Shown piece after piece: positions 1 through 7,466 of a stretch of DNA of 54,737 nt. The number at the start of each line of letters is the position of its first letter. Position 1 is the first letter of the stretch. The position numbers and the translations under genes are program-made. Origin of the DNA: Candidatus Thorarchaeota archaeon. Lineage in GTDB: Archaea > Asgardarchaeota > Thorarchaeia > Thorarchaeales > Thorarchaeaceae. A model generated the notes under the pieces. It saw only the letters and a list, made by a program, of their open reading frames with translations. It ran no database searches and had not been told where the DNA came from. Location: contig SHMX01000011.1 of the NCBI GenBank assembly GCA_008080745.1, positions 1 through 54,737 on the forward strand, read 5' to 3'.

Positions 1-2
1 TC

Positions 3-116
3 CCTGACCAGGACAGAGTTTCACCCAGTACCGTTGCCTGGGAGGACACCGCTCTGATGTCCAAGTTTGTCCATAAAACAATGAACGGTTTGAATCAATG
101 GATAAAAGTCTAATTG
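3..116 (+). CDS. C-terminal fragment of a repeated gene, cut by the left window edge
   Basis: An open frame runs from the window edge to TAA at 114-116 and reads like a protein tail. It contains the stretch W-E-D-T-A-L-M-S-K-F-V-H-K-T-M-N-G. At the right edge (minus strand) an independent frame reads W-T-D-Y-L-G-M-S-K-F-V-H-K-T-I-N-G. The two are about 80% identical over roughly 70 bases of DNA, with one indel. Both copies read inward and both are cut by the window ends, so this looks like the 3' end of a multicopy gene at which the assembly broke. I do not recognise the family. A mobile-element gene is possible but nothing visible proves it. Bases 117-245 hold no gene that I can see. Confidence 0.45.
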
Positions 117-245
117 GATGAGTTAATCACCTATGCTAGCTACCTAAATCCGTGACAGTTCAGTGTCAACAGTGTCCGCCACATCAACAAGCCTTTTATC
201 CATCTATTTCTCACGAATCTTGTCCTCGAACGTGAGGGATAGCTA

Positions 246-1091
246 ATGACTGAAACTGCAGCTCCCGTCCTAAAACATCCTATGGCGAAATACATCCGTG
301 AAGATCGCCAACCATGGATATACTGCCCTGGTTGCTCTATCGGAATTGCTACTAACATGATTGCTCGAGCTATTGACAATCTTGGACTTGATATGAGCAA
401 GGTCGTCGTTGTATCTGGTATCGGATGCACTGGCCGTGTGTCTGGCTATTTCCAGACAGGAACCTATCACACCACTCATGGTCGTGCAATTGCTTTTGCC
501 GAAGGCGTCAAGATAGCCAATCCCGAACTAGAAGTCATCGTGGTTTCTGGTGATGGTGATCTCGCCGCAATCGGTGGTAACCACCTTATCCATGCTTGCA
601 GACGTAATATCGACCTAACTGTTGTATGTGTAAACAACTTCAATTATGGCATGACAGGAGGACAGTTTGGGCCCACTACGGAACATGAGAGGTATTCCCA
701 GACCAGTCCTAGGCCGATAGGCAATGTGGAACACCCATTCAACCTGGTGAAGTTGGCTGCATCATCTGGAGCGACTTTTGTGGCCAGATGGACAGCAATA
801 CAAGCTAGGCGAGCCACCCGTTCGATACAGAAAGGAATAGCCAAGGAAGGATTCTCGTTTATAGAAATTATAGGAGCTTGTCCCACAGCATATGGAAGAA
901 TGAACCGACTGGGTGATGGAGTTGGAATGCACAAACATCTTCTAGAGGTTGCGGAGATTCAGAACGGATTACCCCCACACGAGGCCGAATTGATTTATGA
1001 CGAGCGAATTGTCTGTGGAGAATTCGTAGACATAGTAAAACCAGAATACACAAGGGTCTTGAGAGAGAAGACCTCAAAGGTCAGGGAGTGA
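246..1091 (+). CDS. korB: 2-oxoacid:ferredoxin oxidoreductase, beta (TPP) subunit
   Basis: This is the thiamine-pyrophosphate subunit of a 2-oxoacid:ferredoxin oxidoreductase, most like the 2-oxoglutarate type. The enzyme oxidatively decarboxylates a 2-oxoacid to its acyl-CoA and reduces ferredoxin. Visible signatures are the cluster cysteines C27-P-G-C30 and C61 in GIGC, the TPP/Mg motif GDGD (102-105) followed by N-N-F-N-Y-G-M-T-G-G (about 129-138), and a further conserved Cys in G-A-C-P-T near residue 212. The length of 281 aa is normal. ATG follows GTGAGGGA. korC starts 4 bases downstream, so the two are cotranscribed. No alpha subunit (korA) or ferredoxin-like korD lies upstream inside the window, so they must be encoded elsewhere. 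The exact 2-oxoacid cannot be fixed from the sequence. Confidence 0.9.
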   Translation: MTETAAPVLKHPMAKYIREDRQPWIYCPGCSIGIATNMIARAIDNLGLDMSKVVVVSGIGCTGRVSGYFQTGTYHTTHGRAIAFAEGVKIANPELEVIVVSGDGDLAAIGGNHLIHACRRNIDLTVVCVNNFNYGMTGGQFGPTTEHERYSQTSPRPIGNVEHPFNLVKLAASSGATFVARWTAIQARRATRSIQKGIAKEGFSFIEIIGACPTAYGRMNRLGDGVGMHKHLLEVAEIQNGLPPHEAELIYDERIVCGEFVDIVKPEYTRVLREKTSKVRE

Positions 1092-1095
1092 AGAT

Positions 1096-1653
1096 ATGGG
1101 AAGATTCGAAGTACGGATTGGGGGATTCGGAGGACAAGGTGTTGTGACCATGGCAGTGGTCATGGGCGAGACCCTTTCATTATACGATAACAAATATTGT
1201 GTACAGACCCAGTCATACGGACCAGAGGCTAGAGGAGGAGCTAGTAAAAGTGAGGTAGTCATCTCTGATGAAGAGATCGATTATCCAAAGGTTCAGGAAC
1301 CAGACGTATTCATAGCTATGAGTAGAGCTGCATATCTTGAATACATAGATGGGCTGAAGGATGATGGAATCCTCATAATCGATCAAGATTTGGTCGACAT
1401 AGAGGGTGACCTCCCAGAAACAGTAACGGTCTACAAAGTACCAGCAACTCGAATTGCAGACAAGGATGTTGGAACCAAGCTTGCGACAAACGTTGTGATG
1501 TTGGGGGCCTTTGCTGCAATCACAGGACAGATATCAGTTGAGGGTCTTCGAGCACAGATTGAAGAACGTTGGCCAAGGTTCGTAAAGACCAACTTGCTGG
1601 CTCTTGATTTGGGGATGAAGGCTGGAAAAGAAGCCAAGGCCTCGCAAGAATAG
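1096..1653 (+). CDS. korC: 2-oxoacid:ferredoxin oxidoreductase, gamma subunit
   Basis: This is the gamma (POR gamma domain) subunit that completes the active site with KorA and KorB. The N-terminus carries the glycine-rich G-G-F-G-G-Q-G-V-V-T nucleotide/CoA-binding loop (residues 9-18). The family signature Q-S-Y-G-P-E-A-R-G-G follows at about 38-47. At 185 aa it is a stand-alone gamma subunit, not fused to alpha. It starts at ATG 1096 behind GGGAGTGA, four bases after korB, and therefore belongs to the same transcript. The pair without korA nearby is somewhat unusual, because korDABC are often contiguous. Since the left window edge is probably an assembly break, the true upstream context is unknown. 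Confidence 0.9.
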   Translation: MGRFEVRIGGFGGQGVVTMAVVMGETLSLYDNKYCVQTQSYGPEARGGASKSEVVISDEEIDYPKVQEPDVFIAMSRAAYLEYIDGLKDDGILIIDQDLVDIEGDLPETVTVYKVPATRIADKDVGTKLATNVVMLGAFAAITGQISVEGLRAQIEERWPRFVKTNLLALDLGMKAGKEAKASQE

Positions 1654-1770
1654 ATGATTCCTCCTATCTCTGAGAGTCCATGTATTCCCCATCTTAGCAG
1701 AAGATAGATTGGTTATTAAAAAGCATAAAAGAGATATAGATGACAGACTCTATCTTTTGCCGTGTTAGGT

Positions 1771-2208
1771 ATGAGTTCGTTCTGGTCTAAATGGATGTTC
1801 ATTATATCAATTATCATCAGTATCACAGGTTTTTGTTTCTGCGTGGTTTTCACATATCTCATTCCCCAGGTGCTGGAGGTCTTTTTCAAGGAGATAACGG
1901 GAATAGGTTTTGCCGAAATATCAGACAATCAATTACGATTCATGTTTCTTCTATCCGTTGTGATAGGAGCCACCATGATGGGGTGGGGAGTAATGCTGAT
2001 ACTACTGTGCTGTAGACTTGTTAGAGGAAGAGATGAATGGATATGGACGGTAATAGCAGTGGGAATCTTGACATGGTTTGTAGTAGATACCTCCCTCTCA
2101 TTCATCCTGGGTAGTATGCTTAATGTTGCATTGAACACGATCATTTTCCTTATGACATTGCCTCCACTTATCGCCAATAGAAAGGTGTTATTCAAAACCG
2201 TGAAATAG
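1771..2208 (+). CDS. Four-helix integral membrane protein of unknown function
   Basis: A hydrophobic protein of about 145 aa with four predicted membrane segments (about residues 7-30, 51-78, 89-107 and 111-130). ATG 1771 is preferred; a GTG at 1762 in frame would add three residues. The pattern of M-G-W-G-V in the second segment, W-F-V-V-D-T-S in the third and N-V-A-L-N in the fourth resembles small BphX-like/DUF membrane proteins, but I hold that loosely. It stands alone on the plus strand between korC and the terminator of the hydrogenase operon. No function can be assigned. Confidence 0.7.
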   Translation: MSSFWSKWMFIISIIISITGFCFCVVFTYLIPQVLEVFFKEITGIGFAEISDNQLRFMFLLSVVIGATMMGWGVMLILLCCRLVRGRDEWIWTVIAVGILTWFVVDTSLSFILGSMLNVALNTIIFLMTLPPLIANRKVLFKTVK

Positions 2209-2256
2209 TGTGAACCATTTCAACTATGTCTTGACTGAATATTATTGGAATATAAT

Positions 2257-2292
2257 AAAAAAAGAAGAGAAGAGTCGGGAACAGTTCCCGAC
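2257..2292 (-). terminator. Hairpin terminator of the hydrogenase operon
   Basis: A perfect 8-bp stem (GTCGGGAA/TTCCCGAC, 2274-2281 with 2285-2292) and a 3-base loop lie 11 bases after the last minus-strand gene. On that strand the stem is followed directly by TCTTCTCTTC and seven T. The hairpin plus pyrimidine/T tail resembles a bacterial intrinsic terminator. Confidence 0.75.
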
Positions 2293-2302
2293 AATAGTAT
2301 TT

Positions 2303-2674
2303 CTAGTAGATGACCATGTCATCCCGACTTAGGTAAGCCATCTCGAATTCATCTGAGAGTTCCAAGACGTCTCTTGGACACGATTCCACACATTGGCCAC
2401 ATAGTAAGCATCTGTCAAAGTGGCAAATTGGGCGGAAACCAGTTCGAGTCTGTACATCTTCAGGTCTACATTCGATCATCTCGATTGCATCACTAGGGCA
2501 TACACGTTCACAAATCTTGCATCCAGTGCAATTATTGGGATTCTTGTAGACCCACTTCCCTCGAAGATCCGGTGGAACATTCAGGCCTTCCTTCGTGAAG
2601 GGATATATCACAGTAGCCTGCTTGGAACGTGCGCTTTTCAAAAGCTCTCTTTCCATTTTTCCTAGACTGGGCAT
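2303..2674 (-). CDS. NuoI/FpoI-like 2x[4Fe-4S] ferredoxin subunit of group 4 hydrogenase
   Basis: This is the electron-transfer subunit that would link the small subunit to soluble ferredoxin at the membrane surface. It has two [4Fe-4S] motifs: C49-x2-C52-x2-C55-x3-C59-P and C89-x2-C92-x2-C95-x3-C99-P. The 123-aa length matches compact NuoI/FpoI/HycF-type subunits. It is the last gene of the operon, 3 bases after the H subunit, with a strong hairpin terminator just beyond. The C-terminal tail after the second cluster is short. No NADH- or F420-binding partner lies nearby, so ferredoxin is the likely donor or acceptor; that is inference from family behaviour. Confidence 0.88.
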   Translation of the reverse strand: MPSLGKMERELLKSARSKQATVIYPFTKEGLNVPPDLRGKWVYKNPNNCTGCKICERVCPSDAIEMIECRPEDVQTRTGFRPICHFDRCLLCGQCVESCPRDVLELSDEFEMAYLSRDDMVIY

Positions 2675-2677
2675 ATT

Positions 2678-3778
2678 CTATACAACTCCTATAGCGGGAA
2701 ATACAAGATTCAGTACAATCTGAATCAGTAACATGTTAAATAATGCAATAGGTACCATGACCTTCCAACCAGCTCGGACAATCTGGTCAATTCGCCAACG
2801 AGCAAAGAGGGTCCTCATATTAGCAAGAACTAGAATTACCAAGGCGCTCTTAAACATAAACACAAGAGTGTAGTATAAGGCACCAAACCAATTGCTAGCC
2901 ATAAATAGACCAAACTCTTGGAAGATTGGAAGTGGAATCAACTCCAATAAGAACGGCCCACCAAGAAATAGTGTGGTTGCCATTCCAGCTCCAAAGACCA
3001 GAAGAATATCCTCTGCCATGTGAATCATAGCTAATTTCTTCCCACTGTACTCAACTTGCCATCCATGAACGATTTCGGTTTCTGCATGGCTTACATCAAA
3101 AGGTATCCGTTCTAACTCTGCTTGTAGAGAGATGATATATACTATGAACGGAATTATGAGTAACCATCCATAAGCCAATGATAGTCCAGAACCACCTCCA
3201 GTACCCAACATGGTATTCATGATAGTAGAGATGCTTAGACTTCCAGTAAGAATAGCTGGAGTGATAAGTGCAATTATGAGAGGAATCTCAAAACTGATCA
3301 AGAGCATTCCTGTACGAGCTGCCCCAGTTTGAGCATATGGACTTGACGAGAAATATCCACCAAGAACAATCAGGATAGCCATAAGAGTAGAAATGAAGAG
3401 AACAATCAGCAAGTCGCCTTCAAAACTGAGTATACCCTGTACACCTGGAGCAGGATTGAGATCAACAATTGGAAGGAACATGCAGAGAAGAATGCTAAGA
3501 ATAAGCATTATGACCGGTACTGCTGCAAAACTCCTCTTATCAGCACGTTTGGGTGTCAAGTCTTCTTTTCCTACTAGTTTTAGAAAGTCCGCCAGGGGCT
3601 GGAGTATCCCCCGCCAACCAGTGTGGAGAGGTCCCATTCTATTTTGTAAACGGGCATACACCTTTCTATCCATCCATTCCCATAGCAAAGCTAGAAATGT
3701 TATGAAAAAGATTCCAGGGAAGAAAAGAATCCAAAGTGCTGGGAATACCAATTCAGTCAATAGATTAATCTGCATCAT
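2678..3778 (-). CDS. NuoH/FpoH-like membrane subunit of group 4 hydrogenase
   Basis: Membrane subunit that anchors the hydrophilic arm and forms the ion channel next to the active site in complex I and in energy-converting hydrogenases. It is 366 aa with about eight membrane segments. Diagnostic features are D-R-K-V-Y-A-R-L-Q-N-R-M-G-P after the first helix (residues 37-50) and the central loop E-R-I-P-F-D-V-S-H-A-E-T-E-I-V-H-G-W with acidic residues. Its ATG overlaps the stop of the large-subunit gene by four bases (ATGA), indicating translational coupling. It is the only integral pump-related subunit here apart from the A-like protein. No L/M/N antiporter genes follow before the terminator. 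Confidence 0.92.
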   Translation of the reverse strand: MMQINLLTELVFPALWILFFPGIFFITFLALLWEWMDRKVYARLQNRMGPLHTGWRGILQPLADFLKLVGKEDLTPKRADKRSFAAVPVIMLILSILLCMFLPIVDLNPAPGVQGILSFEGDLLIVLFISTLMAILIVLGGYFSSSPYAQTGAARTGMLLISFEIPLIIALITPAILTGSLSISTIMNTMLGTGGGSGLSLAYGWLLIIPFIVYIISLQAELERIPFDVSHAETEIVHGWQVEYSGKKLAMIHMAEDILLVFGAGMATTLFLGGPFLLELIPLPIFQEFGLFMASNWFGALYYTLVFMFKSALVILVLANMRTLFARWRIDQIVRAGWKVMVPIALFNMLLIQIVLNLVFPAIGVV

Positions 3779-5007
3779 GCCACCCTCCTTGGATTTTCAG
3801 CGTACCATTTGTTAGCTCGGACACGTAGAGTATCAAGTGTGACTAATTCCATAGACTCGTCTTTCGAGTCAACTATAGCAACACGATCGGTGCAACTGAA
3901 GCAGGGATCAATTGCTGCAAGAGTAATCGGTGCATCGGCAATATAGCCACCACGTAGGGTGTGAGCCATACTCACCCAGTTCGCATGGGTTGGGGCTCGA
4001 ATCTTCAATCGGTCTGGCTTGTCAGTTCCATTGGTGATGAGATAATGTATGCACTCGCCACGAGGAGCTTCATATCGAGCAAGAACCTCATTAGGTTGGA
4101 TACGAGGTCGTACACGTTCACGAATAGGCCCATCGGGTAAATTATTCAAGAGCCACCTACACATCTGAATTGACTGAATGGTCTCAAGAACTCGTACTAC
4201 TGCACGTCCTGCAATATCACAACGATCAGAGAGTATCATATCGAACTCTCCACTATCCCGAAGATTGACATAAGCCATGGTAGGATCATTGAAACGAACA
4301 TCTACAGGAACATTGCTTCCACGAGCAGTGGGTCCAACAGCTGAGGTGCTCTTGGCAACACTGGTGGGAAGCATTCCAACACCATTGATTCGGTCCCAGA
4401 AGGTCTTCTCATAGATTGCAGTATCTCTATAATATTCCATTCTTTCTTCGAGATGGTCAAGTCCTTTGAGGTGCCTCTGTTTTAAATCATCTGAAACATC
4501 TCTGCGGACACCACCAACTGTATTCATAGCGTAGTTCACACGATTACCACTGAGGTCTTCGAGCATATCCATAACCACTTCTCGGTCACGCCAAGTGTAC
4601 ATGAAAGCCGTATCAAAACCAACTTCGTGAAAGGCAACACCCAACCATAGGATATGTGAATGAATTCTTTCAAGTTCCCATGTAAGCGTTCTGATGAATT
4701 TAGCTCTATCGGGAATGTCTACCTCTGCTGCAAATTCGCTAGCTTGTGCGAAGTTTCCGTTATGGGTAGCTGAACAGATACCACAGATTCGTTCAACTAG
4801 ATAGAGTATCTGAGTGAAGGTCTTCTGTTCTGCCAGTTTCTCAATTCCACGATGGTTATATCCAATATTGACTTCTGCGTCAATTATCCTCTCTCCCTCA
4901 ACAGTTAGTTTGAACATCCCAGGTTCTTTCAGAGCGGGATGTTGAGGGCCGATTGGAATAGATACACGTGGAGGAGTAATTACTTTTCGTTTTTCAGATG
5001 AGGTCAT
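3775..5007 (-). CDS. Group 4 [NiFe] hydrogenase large subunit (NuoD/FpoD-like), Ni ligands intact
   Basis: Catalytic subunit related to the 49-kDa complex I protein. Both hydrogenase cysteine pairs are present: L1 R73-I-C75-G-I-C78, and L2 D367-P-C369-F-S-C372-T-D-R. Complex I and Fpo proteins have lost these, so a nickel-iron site for proton reduction or H2 oxidation is expected. The length is 410 aa. The start is placed at ATG 5007, which follows GGAGGAACTCTAAG and sits one base after the C-subunit stop; an upstream in-frame start would overlap that gene by about 140 bases. The C-terminus continues about 38 residues beyond L2. Order and spacing show it belongs to the A-B-C-D-H-I operon. Whether it evolves or consumes H2 cannot be told from sequence. 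Confidence 0.93.
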   Translation of the reverse strand: MTSSEKRKVITPPRVSIPIGPQHPALKEPGMFKLTVEGERIIDAEVNIGYNHRGIEKLAEQKTFTQILYLVERICGICSATHNGNFAQASEFAAEVDIPDRAKFIRTLTWELERIHSHILWLGVAFHEVGFDTAFMYTWRDREVVMDMLEDLSGNRVNYAMNTVGGVRRDVSDDLKQRHLKGLDHLEERMEYYRDTAIYEKTFWDRINGVGMLPTSVAKSTSAVGPTARGSNVPVDVRFNDPTMAYVNLRDSGEFDMILSDRCDIAGRAVVRVLETIQSIQMCRWLLNNLPDGPIRERVRPRIQPNEVLARYEAPRGECIHYLITNGTDKPDRLKIRAPTHANWVSMAHTLRGGYIADAPITLAAIDPCFSCTDRVAIVDSKDESMELVTLDTLRVRANKWYAENPRRVA

Positions 5008-5008
5008 C

Positions 5009-5569
5009 TTAGAGTTCCTCCTTTGGCTTTGGGCCAGTTGTCTTCGAACGTTCCATAAGGCCTCGAGGATCTTCCCAGTCTTTACGAAGGGGGAATTCAT
5101 TATCAGGCCAGTTTTCGGGCAACTCACATCTTCGGGGTTTTGGATGTCCAACAGGAACTAAACCATAGAGTTCCCGAATCTCATTCTCCACGAATTCGGC
5201 TGCTGGAACTAGATCAGTTATTGATGGATATTCTGGTTTTTCCCGTGGTACATTCAGGCGGAAGGTGATTGCAATTTTCTTATCGTTAAAGAAGAAATGA
5301 TAACACGCCTGCAAATCATCACCTAGATCACGTCCCGAGAGAGTTGATAGTTGCCATAGGTCATAAGTATCTAACATGTACTGAACCACATCACGAATAC
5401 TCTCGGGCTTGATTTGGATGAAGAGCCTTCGAGGTTGTTTATGTACATATGACTCGGATGAAATTGCATAGTCAGAAAGCTCATCCATAAGACTATCAAA
5501 CAGCGCATATTCTTCTTTATACTGATCCTCTCTAGGAGCGGGTCTTATTTCCGATTCAGCATCACTCAT
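5009..5569 (-). CDS. NuoC/FpoC-like 30-kDa subunit of group 4 hydrogenase
   Basis: Hydrophilic connecting subunit, 186 aa. The conserved C-terminal signature E-N-E-I-R-E-L-Y-G-L-V-P-V-G-H-P-K-P followed by L-P-E-N-W and P-L-R-K-D-W is characteristic of the complex I 30-kDa family. The N-terminal 30 residues are acidic and low in conservation. Start ATG 5569 overlaps the small-subunit stop by four bases, and the gene ends one base before the large-subunit ATG. Position between B and D matches Nuo/Fpo order, whereas many hydrogenase operons have this domain fused to the large subunit. Confidence 0.9.
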   Translation of the reverse strand: MSDAESEIRPAPREDQYKEEYALFDSLMDELSDYAISSESYVHKQPRRLFIQIKPESIRDVVQYMLDTYDLWQLSTLSGRDLGDDLQACYHFFFNDKKIAITFRLNVPREKPEYPSITDLVPAAEFVENEIRELYGLVPVGHPKPRRCELPENWPDNEFPLRKDWEDPRGLMERSKTTGPKPKEEL

Positions 5570-6084
5570 GCTTCAACCTCCTCAACTTGTACCTCGACGG
5601 GTTCGGGAATTTTCTCTACTTCTTCCTTCTTTGGTGGAGCAACACCAAGAGCTTCAGCCAGAACCTCCAGGAGCTTATACGCACCAAAGGTGATTGCAGA
5701 CGGCTTGGGTGGACAACCCGGAATGTATGCGGTCACAGGAATAGCCTGATCAACGCCACCGAGTACATTATACCCTCCACGAAATACTCCACCACTACAG
5801 GCGCATGATCCGATAGCAACAACAAATTTCGGTTCTGCCATCTGGTCATATATTCGCTGTAGTCGTTCTTTGATTTGCTCAGTCACAGGTCCCGTAACAA
5901 GCATCACATCAGCATGCCGGGGGCTGCCTACGAGCTTCATCCCAAATCGTTCAATGTCAATTCTTGGCATGAGTGCAGCCACTATCTCGATGTCGCATCC
6001 ATTACAACTTCCACTATTGAAATGGAAGACATAAGGTGACTTCAGTCGTGCCTTATTGATTAGCCGTTGTAAAAATCCCATCAT
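5566..6084 (-). CDS. NuoB-like small subunit of group 4 [NiFe] hydrogenase
   Basis: Small subunit carrying the proximal [4Fe-4S] cluster. Likely ligands are C27-N-G-C30 (in S-G-S-C-N-G-C-D-I-E), C94 in I-G-S-C-A-C-S-G-G, and C124 in I-P-G-C-P-P-K-P. The CNGCDIE form is typical of hydrogenase small subunits; complex I NuoB has adjacent cysteines instead. The start is ATG 6084 (an immediate second ATG is at 6081), eight bases after GGAGGT; an upstream in-frame start would run into the A-subunit gene. About 172 aa, with a Glu/Pro/Val-rich C-terminal tail from residue 152 that has no obvious counterpart. It overlaps the C-subunit gene by four bases. Confidence 0.92.
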   Translation of the reverse strand: MMGFLQRLINKARLKSPYVFHFNSGSCNGCDIEIVAALMPRIDIERFGMKLVGSPRHADVMLVTGPVTEQIKERLQRIYDQMAEPKFVVAIGSCACSGGVFRGGYNVLGGVDQAIPVTAYIPGCPPKPSAITFGAYKLLEVLAEALGVAPPKKEEVEKIPEPVEVQVEEVEA

Positions 6085-6094
6085 TTTGTACCTC

Positions 6095-6427
6095 CTAATC
6101 CATACTCCCTGGAGCAACTGACAGATACGCTGCAGCAACAAGCGTTATGGCAAGATACCCTATTATCACAAGACCAGCATTGGCCCATGCAATAAACAAC
6201 ATGAAGCCAACGATATCAAATAACATGAAATAGAGTGCAAAATTGAACAATTCAAGATTGAATTGTACTTTGCCACCCAAAAACGCAGGTTCACCGCATG
6301 CGTAAGCGTCCACAACTGCACCCGTAGTACGAGCTTTTGGAGCAACAGCTCTACCAAGGAGGGCAATGACTCCTGCAAAAAGCAGGCTTAGTGCTATTAC
6401 TAATGTGAATCCAATCATAATATCCAT
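6095..6427 (-). CDS. NuoA/FpoA-like membrane subunit heading the hydrogenase operon
   Basis: Small membrane protein of 110 aa with three predicted helices (about 2-24, 53-75 and 80-103). The hydrophilic loop has the family motif Y-A-C-G-E, and the second helix carries F-N-F-A-L-Y-F-M-L-F-D-I, matching the NuoA pattern Y-x-C-G ... R/N-F-x2-A-L-x-F-x2-F-D. ATG 6427 follows AGGTGG; a GTG three codons upstream is the alternative. It is the promoter-proximal gene, 10 bases before the small subunit. NuoA-type subunits belong to complex I and Fpo, and I would not expect one in an ordinary Ech, Mbh or Hyc operon. That makes this operon look intermediate between hydrogenase and complex I. Confidence 0.85.
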   Translation of the reverse strand: MDIMIGFTLVIALSLLFAGVIALLGRAVAPKARTTGAVVDAYACGEPAFLGGKVQFNLELFNFALYFMLFDIVGFMLFIAWANAGLVIIGYLAITLVAAAYLSVAPGSMD

Positions 6428-6565
6428 GGGGGCCACCTATACACCTGCAGATGTCAAGTCGGAGCGCTTCATGGTTCACTAATATCCTTAATGGTTGCAC
6501 ACTAGAATTTTCACCTTGTAAAGGACATAAGAAACCCTGAATGGGCAACTTGATTGCACTTGGTC

Positions 6566-6592
6566 TATATACACATGAAAGTTCGTATGTGT
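6566..6592 (-). promoter_or_regulatory. Possible promoter and inverted repeat upstream of the hydrogenase operon
   Basis: TATATA (6566-6571) sits beside the inverted repeat ACACAT-N10-ATGTGT (6571-6576 and 6587-6592). On the minus strand it lies about 140 bases before the first hydrogenase ATG, so the repeat would flank the TATA box on its upstream side. A regulator-binding role is inference. Confidence 0.35.
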
Positions 6593-6669
6593 TCTAATGA
6601 ACCCTAGCATAGCGGACATGAAATTGAGTAAATATTATTGGTAGAAATACTAGATTAGTCGCCATTCTA

Positions 6670-7455
6670 TCACAGTTTGCTCTGTGCAATAACAGCTGCT
6701 CCCAATGCACCAGTGAATTGAGGGTGTTCAGGAATCCATAGATCAGACCCAATATCAGCGGCAAGATGATGTTGAAATGCTTGATTGAGAGCTACCCCAC
6801 CAGTGAGTGCCACTGGTGATACAAGGCCCACTCGGCGGGCGAGAGTTCCAACTTTTGATGCCATTGACTGATGTATTCCTGCTGCAATGTCTGAGGCGCT
6901 CTCACCAGATCCAATATGACCAACAACCTCGCTCTCTGCAAACACCGTACAAGTACTACTAATCGTAGATGGGTTGTTTGATTCTAGAGCTATGCTTCCA
7001 AGCATGTCAATAGTAACACCAAGAACTCCAGCCATGACTTCTAGAAATCTACCCGTGCCAGCACTACATTTATCATTAAGTTCAAAATCAGATGGCTTTC
7101 CATGCTCATTGACACGAATCACTTTTGAGTCCTGTCCCCCAATATCAATCACCAGACGTATTGAGGGATTGAGATGATGAATTCCCACACAATGACAGGT
7201 AATTTCTGTCAAAAATTTTTCTGCAAAATCTACTTGACGTCGTCCATATCCTGTACTGATGGTTATGGTATCCAAAAGGGGTAGGCCAGATTCTTGAGTC
7301 ATGATTTGAAATACATCTTGAGCAGCATCGGATGCAGAAGAACCAGTCGCACGAATGCGCTTTGTGATAATCATACCATCTGTAGATAATACCACACCCT
7401 TGGTTGTAGTAGACCCCACATCGATACCAACCGTATAAGATGGTGTTTCAGACAC
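6670..7455 (-). CDS. 2-hydroxyacyl-CoA dehydratase activator (BadF/BcrA/HgdC-type ATPase)
   Basis: ATP-driven one-electron donor ('archerase') for 2-hydroxyacyl-CoA dehydratases. It is an acetate/sugar-kinase-fold ATPase: phosphate-1 motif G10-I-D-V-G-S-T-T-T-K-G20, a second D-I-G-G-Q-D-S-K at about 104-111, and G-G-V-A-L-N near the C-terminus. The single [4Fe-4S] cluster shared across the homodimer is held by C130 (N-D-K-C-S-A-G-T-G-R-F) and C169 (S-T-C-T-V-F-A-E-S-E). The length of 261 aa is typical of HgdC-like activators. It is the last gene after the two dehydratase subunits, 11 bases downstream. It would draw electrons from reduced ferredoxin and pass them on with ATP hydrolysis. Confidence 0.93.
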   Translation of the reverse strand: MSETPSYTVGIDVGSTTTKGVVLSTDGMIITKRIRATGSSASDAAQDVFQIMTQESGLPLLDTITISTGYGRRQVDFAEKFLTEITCHCVGIHHLNPSIRLVIDIGGQDSKVIRVNEHGKPSDFELNDKCSAGTGRFLEVMAGVLGVTIDMLGSIALESNNPSTISSTCTVFAESEVVGHIGSGESASDIAAGIHQSMASKVGTLARRVGLVSPVALTGGVALNQAFQHHLAADIGSDLWIPEHPQFTGALGAAVIAQSKL

Positions 7456-7466
7456 GTTTTACCACC

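Noticed and set aside
1-245. korA or korD upstream of korB
   Set aside because: The open frame at 3-116 ends 130 bases before korB, matches the right-end repeat and has no ferredoxin or KorA motif.
3775-6427. Annotating the operon as NADH or F420H2 dehydrogenase (complex I/Fpo)
   Set aside because: The gene order fits, but the large subunit keeps both Ni-binding Cys pairs and no NADH/F420 module or antiporter subunits are present.
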